Source: Chitinophagaceae bacterium UBA1930 (GTDB taxonomy: Bacteria > Bacteroidota > Bacteroidia > Chitinophagales > Chitinophagaceae). Taken from it: DNA of 64,000 bases. Positions 26,946 to 35,859 of this stretch are shown here, one piece after another; within the stretch, counting starts at the first letter, position 1; each line of letters opens with the position of its first letter. The position numbers and the translations under genes are program-made. The stretch lies in assembly GCA_002337145.1 (NCBI GenBank), contig DDFK01000004.1, positions 124,001 through 188,000 on the forward strand. Direction: 5' to 3'. Below the pieces are notes generated by a model. That model was given only the letters and a program-made list of their open reading frames with translations. It did no database searches and was not told the DNA's origin.

Positions 26946-28895
26946 ATGAAAAAAGGGCTTATGTTTTTGGGGATAATGATGCTGGCAAATACCAGCATCT
27001 TTGCACAGCTTGTATTGCCGGCATTGGTAAGCGATAGCATGGTACTGCAACGCGACCAGCCAGTAAAAATCTGGGGCTGGAGCATGAATGGTGAAGAGGT
27101 AACTGTTAAGTTCAACAACCAACAATACACTGCAACACCCGATGCAAACAGGAAATGGGCCGTGACCTTACCAGCTACAAAAGCAGGTGGGCCATACAAT
27201 ATGCACATCGGCACAAGCAGCAACAGGATCGATGTAAAAGAAATCCTTTTTGGCGATGTATGGCTCTGCTCCGGCCAGTCCAACATGGAGTTTGCCATGT
27301 ACAGGTTGGTTGTGAAGAATGCAGATGATATTGCCAATTCAACCAACAACAGTATCAGGGAATTTCATGTAGACCAGCAATACAGCTTCGCACCAAAAAA
27401 TACGTTTAATGGAAAATGGAAACCTGCAAACCCAACCAATATACTCCGGTTCTCGGCAGCAGCTTATTACATGGTAAGGGACCTGTACGAAAAATACAAA
27501 GTACCCATGGGTGTTATACATACAAGTTGGGGCGGCACACCTGCAGAAGCATGGACAAGCGAAGAGGGGCTGAAAGAATTTTCCAACTATACAGAACGCA
27601 TCCATTACTTTAAAGACACGGCCAACTTGAATGCTACGCTACAAGCCGACAAAGCAATACAGGATGCCTGGTACAAAAAAATAAACGATAACGACAAAGG
27701 CATGTTGCCCAATGGTACAACATGGGCATCTGTAGATATGGATGCTGCTAAATGGCGTACCATGAAAGTACCGGGCTTTTGGGAAGACTATGGTGCAGCA
27801 GATGTGGATGGTATTGTTTGGGTAAGAAAAGAGATCGACCTTACACAAACCATGCTGGGCAAAGATGCCATACTTGAATTAGGCATGCTGGACGATAACG
27901 ACATTACTTACTTTAATGGTGTAAAAGTGGGCACGTCATCCAATAAATATATACCACGCCGATACACTGTTCCCGCTTCGCTGCTAAAGGTTGGCAAGAA
28001 TGTGATAACCGTTCGCATTGTAGATACAGATGGTAGCGGCGGTTTTATAAAAGACAAAAAGTACCGCCTGCTTTTGGGTAACGAAGAAATGGACCTTGCT
28101 GGCAATTGGCAATATGAAGTAGGCGTATCTGTTTCGGCCTTGCCTGTAAATACTTTTACAAGAATGTACTATCAACCTGCAACGCTATACAATGCAATGA
28201 TTGCACCGTTGGTTCCCTATACCATTAAAGGTGTGGCCTGGTACCAGGGCGAGTCCAACTCTGGTAAGGCACTTGAATACCAGAAACTGTTGCCGGCTTT
28301 AATTGCAGACTGGCGTTCACGTTGGCAACAGGGCAACTTCCCTTTTCTGGTAGTGCAGTTGGCAAACTATATGGCAGTGCAGGACAAGCCAGCAGATGGC
28401 GGCTGGGCATGGATCAGGGAGGCTCAATTGCTAACAACGCAAAAGGTACCCAATACTGCATTGGCTGTGGCTATTGATATTGGCGAAACAAACGATGTCC
28501 ATCCACTCAATAAAAAAGAAGTGGGTAGAAGGCTTGCCCTGGCTGCTGAAAAAATTGCCTACAACGAAAAGGATATGGTGTATAGTGGGCCCATATATCA
28601 ATCCATGAAAGTGGAAGGCAATAAAATTGTGCTTTCTTTTACCAATATTGGTACCGGCTTGGTTGCAAAAGATGGCAACCTGAAACAGTTTGCCATTGCA
28701 GGCGATGACAGGAAATTTGTTTGGGCAAAAGCAACCATAGCAGGCGATAAGGTTATTGTATGGAGCGATGAGATTACGGACCCTGTTGCTGTACGCTATG
28801 CATGGGCCAACAACCCAATGGGTGCAAACCTGTACAACAAGGAAGACCTTCCGGCTTCTTCTTTCAGAACGGATGATTGGGATAAGAAACCCTGA
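26946..28895 (+). CDS. Sialate O-acetylesterase-type carbohydrate esterase
   Basis: A 649-residue secreted esterase (signal peptide to about 20, TSIFAQ). S112 in LCSGQSNMEF is the nucleophile, with WYQGESN and a VHPLNKKEVGRRLALAA block carrying the catalytic His. Between the two halves of the catalytic domain, at about 240-385, lies an inserted GH2-like jelly roll (MKVPGFWEDYGA, ILELGMLDDNDITYFNGV), the typical arrangement of the roughly 650-residue Bacteroidota enzymes. It shares the first 110 residues and the C-terminal segment (AVRYAWANNPMGANLYN) with the T9SS esterase before it, indicating duplication. It has no T9SS domain, so it probably acts in the periplasm on imported acetylated oligomers. 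The stop codon lies inside a hairpin repeat. Confidence 0.9.
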   Translation: MKKGLMFLGIMMLANTSIFAQLVLPALVSDSMVLQRDQPVKIWGWSMNGEEVTVKFNNQQYTATPDANRKWAVTLPATKAGGPYNMHIGTSSNRIDVKEILFGDVWLCSGQSNMEFAMYRLVVKNADDIANSTNNSIREFHVDQQYSFAPKNTFNGKWKPANPTNILRFSAAAYYMVRDLYEKYKVPMGVIHTSWGGTPAEAWTSEEGLKEFSNYTERIHYFKDTANLNATLQADKAIQDAWYKKINDNDKGMLPNGTTWASVDMDAAKWRTMKVPGFWEDYGAADVDGIVWVRKEIDLTQTMLGKDAILELGMLDDNDITYFNGVKVGTSSNKYIPRRYTVPASLLKVGKNVITVRIVDTDGSGGFIKDKKYRLLLGNEEMDLAGNWQYEVGVSVSALPVNTFTRMYYQPATLYNAMIAPLVPYTIKGVAWYQGESNSGKALEYQKLLPALIADWRSRWQQGNFPFLVVQLANYMAVQDKPADGGWAWIREAQLLTTQKVPNTALAVAIDIGETNDVHPLNKKEVGRRLALAAEKIAYNEKDMVYSGPIYQSMKVEGNKIVLSFTNIGTGLVAKDGNLKQFAIAGDDRKFVWAKATIAGDKVIVWSDEITDPVAVRYAWANNPMGANLYNKEDLPASSFRTDDWDKKP

Positions 28896-28922
28896 CGGCG
28901 GTTTCAACCCCGTCAGCGGTTG
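28887..28922. repeat. Hairpin repeat, copy 1 (GG/CC stem)
   Basis: A 36-base element with arms CTGACGG and CCGTCAG around a loop that can itself pair (GGT/ACC). It overlaps the last codons and the TGA stop of the esterase gene. A second copy follows 20 bases later with AA/TT in place of GG/CC in the stem. It may act as a transcript-end or mRNA-stabilising structure. Confidence 0.7.
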
Positions 28923-28942
28923 ATAAATAACGGGAACATAAT

Positions 28943-28978
28943 AAACCCTGACAACGGTTTCAACCTTGTCAGCGGTTA
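28943..28978. repeat. Hairpin repeat, copy 2 (AA/TT stem)
   Basis: The second 36-base copy, identical to copy 1 except for compensating changes in the stem (CTGACAA paired with TTGTCAG) and the last base. It lies in the 115-base gap before the next esterase gene. Paired changes that keep the stem point to selection on, or gene conversion of, the folded form. Confidence 0.7.
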
Positions 28979-29010
28979 GACCAAAAAACAAATAACAGTT
29001 CATCAAAAAA

Positions 29011-29775
29011 ATGAAGCTACTATTATCCATACTATTCACCTGCATCGCTACTTTTTCATTTGCCCAAAACAATGAAAAAGTAGATACCAATTTTCATGTG
29101 TACTTGTTGATTGGCCAATCAAATATGGCAGGGCGTGGTACCATCGATTCCATCAGCAAACAGACCAACCCGCAAATATTCATGTTGGATAAAACCAACA
29201 ATTGGGTGCTGGCAACAGATCCTGTTCATTTTGACAAACCAGCTGTAGCAGGTGTGGGCCCTGCTATTGGTTTTGCAAAAGCCATGATGGAAGGCAACAG
29301 CAAAATAATAATTGGATTGGTGCCATGTGCATGGGGCGGTTCAGGTATCAAAGTATGGCAGCCCGATTCTGCTTACCTGACGGGCCACCCTTATGATGAT
29401 GCCATTGCAAGAACAAAAGTGGCCATGCAAAAAGGTGTACTCAAAGGCATTTTATGGCACCAGGGCGAAACAGATAACAGCCCTGCTGGCGTGGAAACAT
29501 ATATGGATAAACTGACAGTTTTGATAACCCGCCTGCGGGCAGCATTCAACAACCCTGTGCTCCCTTTCGTTGCTGGCGAAATTGGTTATTTTGGTAAAAG
29601 TACCCGCATCAACAGCGTGCTGGATGAACTGCCCAACAAGGTGCCAAACACGGCAACGGTAAGTGCAGAAGGATTGACAGATAGGGGAGACCAGACACAT
29701 TTTGATACCCCATCTGCAAGGCAACTGGGCAAACGCTATGCAGATGCAATGAAAAAATTACTGACCCATCAATAA
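29011..29775 (+). CDS. Acetylxylan-esterase-like (CE6-type) SGNH esterase
   Basis: A 254-residue secreted esterase (signal peptide to about 18, FSFAQ). It has the nucleophile S37 in YLLIGQSNMAGRG, a block VPCAWGGSGIKVW, WHQGETDN and the catalytic H230 in DQTHFDTPS. The short single-domain form and these blocks fit the SASA family branch that includes CE6 acetylxylan esterases and plant homologues. It is expected to remove acetyl groups from xylo-oligosaccharides. It is the third SGNH esterase in a row and is much smaller than the other two. The GH3 gene starts 32 bases after it, so these two are likely co-transcribed, while the hairpin pair before it may partly insulate it from the upstream genes. 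Confidence 0.88.
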   Translation: MKLLLSILFTCIATFSFAQNNEKVDTNFHVYLLIGQSNMAGRGTIDSISKQTNPQIFMLDKTNNWVLATDPVHFDKPAVAGVGPAIGFAKAMMEGNSKIIIGLVPCAWGGSGIKVWQPDSAYLTGHPYDDAIARTKVAMQKGVLKGILWHQGETDNSPAGVETYMDKLTVLITRLRAAFNNPVLPFVAGEIGYFGKSTRINSVLDELPNKVPNTATVSAEGLTDRGDQTHFDTPSARQLGKRYADAMKKLLTHQ

Positions 29776-29807
29776 ATGATTTTAACTAATATAATATAAT
29801 AAAATTT

Positions 29808-32042
29808 ATGAACAGATACCGTACCGTTCTCGCTTCATTTTGTGGATTGCTTTTGGCTTCAGCAACTGTTGCTGCACAGAATACAGCTATTGAAAAAAAG
29901 GTAAATGCGTTATTGAAGAAGATGACGTTGGAAGAAAAAATTGGCCAGCTCAACCAATACTCCGGCAAAGCCGTAACTGGTCCGGCAAGCAACCAGAAAA
30001 CAAATTTGCAGGATGAGATAAAGAACGGTTGGGTAGGTTCCATGCTCAATGTAAAAGGCGTGAAAGATACCCGTGAAGTGCAGGCATTGGCTATGCAGTC
30101 AAGGTTAAAGATCCCGTTGCTGTTTGGTCTCGACGTGATACATGGTTATGAAACCATCTTCCCCATACCGCTGGCAGAAGCCGCTTCATGGGATATGGAT
30201 GCCATAAGGCTCTCTGCACACATTGCAGCAAAAGAAGCCGCAGCAAAAGGCATACACTGGACCTTTGCACCAATGGTTGATATTGCCCGTGACCCACGTT
30301 GGGGACGCATTATGGAAGGTGCAGGCGAAGACCCTTACTTGGGCAGCCTGATTGCCAAAGCAAGGGTAAAAGGTTTTCAGGGAGAGGCATTGGGCAGTAC
30401 CGATGCCATCATGGCCTGTGCAAAACATTTTGCAGCTTATGGTGCAGCCATTGCAGGGCGTGATTACAACCCGGTTGATATGAGCGATGTTGAATTGTGG
30501 CAAACCTACTTGCCACCATTCAAGGCAGCCGCAGAAGCAGGCGTGGCTACATTTATGAACTCGTTCAACACATTGAATGGTGTGCCTGCAACAGGCAACG
30601 AATATTTGCAAAGAACCATTTTAAAAGGTAAGTGGAACTATAAAGGCTTTGTGGTTAGCGACTGGAACTCCATTGGCGAAATGATGAAATGGGGCTATGC
30701 AAAAGATACTGCCGATGCGGCTTTAAAAGCAATACTGGCCGGTAGCGATATGGATATGGAAGGGAAAAATTACCGCAAGAAACTCGTGCAACTGGTTAAT
30801 GAAAAGAAAGTAGATGTAAAGCTGATTGACGATGCAGTAAGCCGCATACTCTACAAAAAATTTGAATTGGGCTTGTTTGACAACGCCTATCGGTTTTCTG
30901 ATTCTGCAAGGGAAACCAAAGTGATCAGCGACCCACAGAACAGGGCAATAGCAAGGGATGTAGCAAAAAGATCCATTGTGTTATTAAAGAACGAAAATGA
31001 ATTGTTGCCGTTAACAAAGAATGCAAAAACCATTGCATTGATTGGCCCCGCAGCAAAAGCAAAAAGGGATATGGCTGGTAGCTGGACAGTAAATACAGAC
31101 TCGACCACCATGGTTAGTTTATACGATGGGCTCAGTGCAAGAATAGACAACAGCAAGTTGCTATATGCCAAAGGCGGAACAGTACTGGGCAGTACAGATG
31201 CAGAAATAAAAGAAGCAGTGGAAACAGCCAACAAAGCAGATATGGTAGTGCTTGCCGTTGGTGAAACCTATGACATGAGCGGTGAATCAAAATCAAGGGC
31301 CGATATACATTTGCCGGGCAACCAAGAGCAGCTTTTTGAAGCCATTCAAAAAACAGGAAAGCCGATAGTTGTTGTGATCATGGCAGGAAGGCCGTTGATC
31401 TTTAACAGCATTGCAGATAAGGCAACATCCATTTTATATACCTGGTGGTTAGGCAGCGAAGCAGGCAATGCCATTGCTGATGTGTTGTTTGGCGATTACA
31501 ACCCTGCAGGTAAACTGCCATCCACTTTTCCAAGATCGGTTGGGCAGATACCTTTGTTCTACAACCATCCAAGTACCGGAAGGCCTTACGACCCTGCAAA
31601 ACAAAAAAACAAACTTTACCTATCTGCATACATCGATGAAGAAAACAGTCCACGTTACGCCTTTGGCTATGGGTTGAGCTATACAAAATTTGAATACAGT
31701 GATTTGAAGTTGAGTTCCGCTTCCATAACAGATGCAGATTCCATAGTTGTACGCTTTAACATTACCAACACGGGTAAATACATGGGAGAAGAAGTGGCCC
31801 AACTGTACCTGCACGACCAGGTAGCTTCTATTGTCCGCCCGGTAAAAGAGTTGAAGGATTTCGTGAAACTATCATTGCAGCCTGGTGAAACGAAAGAAGT
31901 AAGATTCGTTATCAACAAAGAGAAACTTTCTTTCTATAACAGGAAACTGGAGTGGGTTACCGAACCCGGAAGCTTTGAATTGATGATTGGCACCGCATCG
32001 GATAATATTCAACTGAAAAGCAGTTTTGAACTGACGCAATAA
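29808..32042 (+). CDS. GH3 beta-glucosidase/beta-xylosidase (BglX-like)
   Basis: A 744-residue secreted enzyme (signal peptide to about 24, TVAAQ). The GH3 N-terminal barrel has LLFGLDVIHGYETIFPIPLAEA (in part, about 104-125), WTFAPMVDIARDPRWGR (151-167), EGAGEDPYLGS and the nucleophile D285 in GFVVSDWNS. The C-terminal alpha/beta sandwich follows (IVLLKNENELLPL), then an Fn3-like domain at the end (VVRFNITNTGKYMGEEVAQLYL). Length and order match periplasmic BglX-type enzymes, which release terminal glucose or xylose from oligosaccharides. Here xylo-oligosaccharides are the likely substrate. It is the last gene of the xylan cluster: a strong terminator follows 40 bases after the stop. Confidence 0.93.
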   Translation: MNRYRTVLASFCGLLLASATVAAQNTAIEKKVNALLKKMTLEEKIGQLNQYSGKAVTGPASNQKTNLQDEIKNGWVGSMLNVKGVKDTREVQALAMQSRLKIPLLFGLDVIHGYETIFPIPLAEAASWDMDAIRLSAHIAAKEAAAKGIHWTFAPMVDIARDPRWGRIMEGAGEDPYLGSLIAKARVKGFQGEALGSTDAIMACAKHFAAYGAAIAGRDYNPVDMSDVELWQTYLPPFKAAAEAGVATFMNSFNTLNGVPATGNEYLQRTILKGKWNYKGFVVSDWNSIGEMMKWGYAKDTADAALKAILAGSDMDMEGKNYRKKLVQLVNEKKVDVKLIDDAVSRILYKKFELGLFDNAYRFSDSARETKVISDPQNRAIARDVAKRSIVLLKNENELLPLTKNAKTIALIGPAAKAKRDMAGSWTVNTDSTTMVSLYDGLSARIDNSKLLYAKGGTVLGSTDAEIKEAVETANKADMVVLAVGETYDMSGESKSRADIHLPGNQEQLFEAIQKTGKPIVVVIMAGRPLIFNSIADKATSILYTWWLGSEAGNAIADVLFGDYNPAGKLPSTFPRSVGQIPLFYNHPSTGRPYDPAKQKNKLYLSAYIDEENSPRYAFGYGLSYTKFEYSDLKLSSASITDADSIVVRFNITNTGKYMGEEVAQLYLHDQVASIVRPVKELKDFVKLSLQPGETKEVRFVINKEKLSFYNRKLEWVTEPGSFELMIGTASDNIQLKSSFELTQ

Positions 32043-32081
32043 TTTACAGGGTCTATTTTAACAAGCAATCGTAGAGTAAAC

Positions 32082-32118
32082 GGAGGAATGATTTTGTCTC
32101 ATTCCTCCCATTTTTTTT
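32082..32118 (+). terminator. Rho-independent terminator after the GH3 gene
   Basis: A perfect nine-base stem, GGAGGAATG at 32082-32090 and CATTCCTCC at 32100-32108, with a nine-base loop, followed by a run of eight T at 32111-32118. It marks the end of the xylan cluster transcript. Confidence 0.9.
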
Positions 32119-32183
32119 ATACATCCATACACATCCATTTTCTAAATATTACATACTGTGCCGTAAACATGGTAATGAATAAG

Positions 32184-32212
32184 GTTGCTTCCATAAACGG
32201 AAGTTATATTTG
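32184..32212 (+). promoter_or_regulatory. Bacteroidota-type promoter before the lyase gene
   Basis: TATATTTG at 32205-32212 fits the -7 consensus TANNTTTG exactly. GTTG at 32184-32187, 17 bases upstream, fits the -33 TTTG in three of four places. The lyase ATG is 46 bases downstream. A short inverted repeat (CTTCC/GGAAG) lies between the boxes. Confidence 0.5.
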
Positions 32213-32258
32213 TAACCTGGTGGTTAGTGGCTAACAAACGCTGGCAACAGGTCTCAAT

Positions 32259-33476
32259 ATGCCCATTACAATATTCAACAGTTCTGCAACAGCCAAAGCT
32301 GCAATCGTATTCAGGCATGCAATGCTTTACGTAATGGGCTGCTTGCTCTGGTGCAACACGCATGCACAACAGCAGGCTGCCATGTCCATACAACAGTCGG
32401 CAATCGCCGCCATACAGCAGCAGGTGCTTGACAATGCAGCATGGGCAATGAAACAGCAACCCATTACTGTTACTGCAACCATTGCCGAAAGAAGTGCCGG
32501 AGGCAAACACGATTTTTATTCGGAAGGCGATTACTGGTGGCCCAACCCTGCAAGCGTGGATAGTCCCTATATTCAAAAAGACGGTTTGACCAATCCCGAT
32601 AATTTTACGGCACACCGCGAAGCCATGATACGCTTCAGCAGGGTAGTGGGGGCATTGGCTTCAGCATATACCATTACACGCAACAAAAAATATGTGCAAC
32701 ATGCCTTGTTGCATTGCAGGGCATGGCTAACCGATACCGCCACATCAATGAACCCATCCTTACTATATGCACAGGCCATTAAGGGCAGGGCAACCGGAAG
32801 GGGCATTGGTATTATTGATGCGATCCAGTTAATGGAAGTGGCCCAGGGCCTGTTGGTGATGCATGGTGCGATAGATGGGAAACTGTATCAGCAATTTCAG
32901 AACTGGTTCGGCGGATATCTACAATGGGTAACCACACATCCATATGGCAAAGACGAAATGAATGCAAAGAACAACCATGGCACTTGCTGGACAATGCAGG
33001 TAGCCGTATTTGCAAGGTTCACCAATAACAAAGTATTGCTTGCTTTTTGTGCGGACAGGTTCAAAAACAAATTGCTGCCGGAACAATTGGCAGTAGATGG
33101 CAGCTTTCCGCTGGAACTGAAGCGTACCAAGCCTTACGGCTACTCCATCTTTAACCTGGATGCTATGGCTACAATATGCCAGGTGCTTTCTTCCAAAGGC
33201 AACGATTTATGGAGCTATGCAACACCCGATGGCAGGTGCATGCAAAAAGCAGTCGGCTTTTTGTATCCCTTTATTCAAAACAAAAAAAACTGGCCTTATA
33301 CCAAAGACGTCATGTACTGGAACGAGTGGCCAGTGGCACAGCCTTTTCTATTGTTTGCAGCAGCAAATTTTAATAGCACCGATTATCTGGAAACATGGAA
33401 GGCATTGGAGCATTACCCAACAGAAAATGAAGTAATCAGGAACCTGCCCATACGCAACCCTTTGCTATGGCTATAA
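32259..33476 (+). CDS. Alginate-lyase-fold polysaccharide lyase (possibly PL38)
   Basis: A 405-residue secreted protein (hydrophobic signal about 19-37, ending NTHAQ). It belongs to the alginate lyase (alpha/alpha toroid) superfamily by FYSEGDYWWPNPAS (86-99), NNHGTCW (238-244, a typical catalytic Asn-His pair) and RTKPYGYSIFN (about 287-297). These blocks resemble PL38 enzymes, some of which cut glucuronan, and are less like PL5 alginate lyases; the family call is from memory. Such lyases break uronic-acid chains by beta-elimination and leave a 4,5-unsaturated end. The next gene encodes GH88, which removes exactly such a residue, so the two form a functional pair. It has its own promoter and no T9SS domain. 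Confidence 0.78.
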   Translation: MPITIFNSSATAKAAIVFRHAMLYVMGCLLWCNTHAQQQAAMSIQQSAIAAIQQQVLDNAAWAMKQQPITVTATIAERSAGGKHDFYSEGDYWWPNPASVDSPYIQKDGLTNPDNFTAHREAMIRFSRVVGALASAYTITRNKKYVQHALLHCRAWLTDTATSMNPSLLYAQAIKGRATGRGIGIIDAIQLMEVAQGLLVMHGAIDGKLYQQFQNWFGGYLQWVTTHPYGKDEMNAKNNHGTCWTMQVAVFARFTNNKVLLAFCADRFKNKLLPEQLAVDGSFPLELKRTKPYGYSIFNLDAMATICQVLSSKGNDLWSYATPDGRCMQKAVGFLYPFIQNKKNWPYTKDVMYWNEWPVAQPFLLFAAANFNSTDYLETWKALEHYPTENEVIRNLPIRNPLLWL

Positions 33477-33505
33477 CCATTTTTGAAAAAGCAAATAAAT
33501 TGAAT

Positions 33506-34681
33506 ATGATTTTTAAACGGATAAGTTTGGCTGCTGCTGTTATGCTAACTACTGTTGTCCATGCACAGCAAATAAACATGCAAAAAGTATTTAAAGATGC
33601 TGCGGCACAAACACAAGTAATGCTGCAAAACATTCCAACTGCAAGGGATGGCAAAAATGAACTGGTTGCACCACGAACATTTGAAGACGGCAAACTGAAA
33701 CTGGTTTCGTCTAAAGATTGGACCTCGGGCTTTTTTGCAGGGCAGTTATGGTTCTTGTACACATACACAAAAGACAGCTATTGGAGAATAAAGGCCGACA
33801 GCTTTACCACACTGCTCGATAAAGAAAAATACAATGCCGGTACGCATGACATGGGTTTTAAAATATACTGCAGTTACGGTGCGGGCTACCAGCTAACCAG
33901 GAATGAGGGATATAAAAAAGTAATTATACAGGCTGCCCAAACACTTACCAAACGCTTCAACAGAACCATTGGTTTAATCAGGTCGTGGGATCATGGAAAG
34001 GCCGAATGGCAATACCCCGTTATTATAGACAATATGATGAACCTGGAACTGTTGTTTGCAGCTACCAGGTTAACAGGCGACTCGTCTTATTACCGCATTG
34101 CCGTAACGCATGCCAACACCACATTGAAAAACCATTTCAGGAAAGATTACAGCACCTACCATGTAGTGGATTACGATACTGCCACCGGGCAGGTGAGAAG
34201 CAAGGTAACTGCACAGGGTTATGCAGATGCATCTGCATGGGCCCGTGGACAGGCTTGGGGCCTGTATGGCTATACCATGTGTTACAGGGAAACAAAAGAC
34301 AAACGCTATCTTAACCAGGCGGATAGCATTGCTGCATTTATCATGAAACACCCCAACTTGCCTGCTGATGGTGTACCTTACTGGGATTACAACGATCCTG
34401 CCATACCCAATACCTCAAGGGATGCATCGGCTGCAGCCATTGCTGCATCTGCATTGTACGAGTTGAGCGGTTACAGCACAAACAAAAAAATATACATTGC
34501 TTTTGCGGATAAACTATTGGAGAGCCTTACCGATCATTACCGCTCTGCCATTGGCGACAACAAAGGTTTTATACTGATGCATAGCACTGGTCACCGACCT
34601 GCCAATAGCGAAATTGATGTACCGATCAATTATGCGGATTATTATTATCTGGAAGCTTTGTTACGCAGCAGGAAAAAATAA
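33506..34681 (+). CDS. GH88 unsaturated glucuronyl hydrolase
   Basis: A 391-residue secreted enzyme that hydrates and releases 4,5-unsaturated uronic acid from the non-reducing end of lyase products. The start at 33506 gives a clear signal peptide (to about 20, TTVVHAQ); the in-frame ATG at 33467 overlaps the preceding gene and would bury it. The alpha/alpha-barrel shows DWTSGFFAGQLW, D115 in THDMGF, D175 in VIIDNMMNLELL, ARGQAWGLYGYT and YWDYNDP.IPNTSRDASAAA. D115 and D175 match, in context and spacing, the two catalytic Asp of the Bacillus enzyme (88 and 149). It follows the lyase after 29 bases, clearly in one transcript. Confidence 0.93.
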   Translation: MIFKRISLAAAVMLTTVVHAQQINMQKVFKDAAAQTQVMLQNIPTARDGKNELVAPRTFEDGKLKLVSSKDWTSGFFAGQLWFLYTYTKDSYWRIKADSFTTLLDKEKYNAGTHDMGFKIYCSYGAGYQLTRNEGYKKVIIQAAQTLTKRFNRTIGLIRSWDHGKAEWQYPVIIDNMMNLELLFAATRLTGDSSYYRIAVTHANTTLKNHFRKDYSTYHVVDYDTATGQVRSKVTAQGYADASAWARGQAWGLYGYTMCYRETKDKRYLNQADSIAAFIMKHPNLPADGVPYWDYNDPAIPNTSRDASAAAIAASALYELSGYSTNKKIYIAFADKLLESLTDHYRSAIGDNKGFILMHSTGHRPANSEIDVPINYADYYYLEALLRSRKK

Positions 34682-34700
34682 AACGGTTCTTCTTCAAGCG

Positions 34701-34740
34701 TAAACATGCGGTGCCAATTATTGTGGCTACTGCATGTTTA
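34701..34740. terminator. Inverted repeat between convergent genes
   Basis: Perfect nine-base arms TAAACATGC (34701-34709) and GCATGTTTA (34732-34740), with a second inner pairing GCCA/TGGC. It lies between the convergent GH88 and GH18 genes and overlaps the GH18 stop codon. There is no clear T-tract, so a bidirectional terminator is only probable. Confidence 0.45.
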
Positions 34741-35859
34741 TTGTAGGTATTGGTCAATTGCTGACAATAAGCTACCCGTTAAATCGCCTGAATACTCCCA
34801 AAACATGACACCAGCCAATTTGTGTTGCAATACATAGTTGCATTTCTCCTTAATGGAGCGTTCGTCATCGTAGGAAATAAACTGTCTTGTTGAAGCATTA
34901 AAAAGATAAGCAGCTTTTGCAGTATTGTCCCAAAAGCTGGCAAAGCCAGGTTGCCCCATCATGCTGTCTTTTATATAAGTATACTTCCTGCTAAGGTCCT
35001 GGCCAATAATTTTCTGCCCAAGTCCATTATTATCAGCAGTTGCAACAATGCCGCCCCTGCCATAAAATGCAATGCCCATTACCAATTTGCTATAAGGCAC
35101 GCCAGCTTTTACAAAAGCATTCAATGCTTTGTCTGCCGAATTTTCCTGCTGGTATTCTTTGGATGCATACAGGCTGGTATGGTGCCCGGCAATACCACCT
35201 CCATAATCATAAGTCATTACATTAACATAGTCAAGGTAGGATTGTGCCTTACCCATTTCTGTGGTTTCTGTAAAATAGGAAAAGCCACCAACCGCAGTGG
35301 TAAGCAGGTACTTTTTATGGGTTAGTTGGTGCAGGCTGTCCAGTTCGTTGCGGATGGCCTTAAGCAACAATGTATAATGCTCCTTATCTTCCTTTCTGTA
35401 AACATTGCCATTGCCTTGCATGTTCGGGTACTCCCAATCTATATCCACCCCATCCAAACCATAACTGTTTATAATGGCCACGGCACTTTGGGCAAATGCC
35501 TTTCTCGATGTGTCGGTCAATGCAGCATCGGAAAAATTCTTGCTCCAGTTCCAGCCACCAATTGAAATCAATATTTTAAGCGTTGGGTTCTGCTGCTTCA
35601 ACAGGTTCAGCTTCCTGAAATTGACCGTATCCGTTTTTTCATTATGCAGCCATGCACGGTTGTCTTTAATATCAATAAAGGCATAGTTGATATGGGTCAG
35701 TTTTCTTGCGTCAATCCTGTCTGCATCAACCACACCCGCAAAGCCCGTTACATAGCCAATTACCACATGTTTTTTCTTGGGAGCCCCATGCCGGTTGGTA
35801 AAGGACATGCCAGTAAACAATACCAGCAACAATGCAAGCTTTTCAAAAAAATAGTTCAT
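34738..35859 (-). CDS. GH18 chitinase-like glycoside hydrolase
   Basis: A 373-residue secreted enzyme (N-terminal hydrophobic segment about 8-20). The GH18 barrel shows THINYAFIDI (55-64), LKILISIGGWNWS (94-106) and the catalytic motif DGVDIDWEYP with the acid E143, followed by YDYGGG and a final VMFWEYSGD. These features fit chitinase-type GH18 enzymes, which use the substrate N-acetyl group in catalysis; endo-N-acetylglucosaminidases usually lack the chitinase insertion. No carbohydrate-binding or T9SS domain is present. It is monocistronic and convergent with the GH88 gene, and no other chitin gene lies nearby, so it is probably independent of the plant-glycan loci. Confidence 0.92.
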   Translation of the reverse strand: MNYFFEKLALLLVLFTGMSFTNRHGAPKKKHVVIGYVTGFAGVVDADRIDARKLTHINYAFIDIKDNRAWLHNEKTDTVNFRKLNLLKQQNPTLKILISIGGWNWSKNFSDAALTDTSRKAFAQSAVAIINSYGLDGVDIDWEYPNMQGNGNVYRKEDKEHYTLLLKAIRNELDSLHQLTHKKYLLTTAVGGFSYFTETTEMGKAQSYLDYVNVMTYDYGGGIAGHHTSLYASKEYQQENSADKALNAFVKAGVPYSKLVMGIAFYGRGGIVATADNNGLGQKIIGQDLSRKYTYIKDSMMGQPGFASFWDNTAKAAYLFNASTRQFISYDDERSIKEKCNYVLQHKLAGVMFWEYSGDLTGSLLSAIDQYLQ

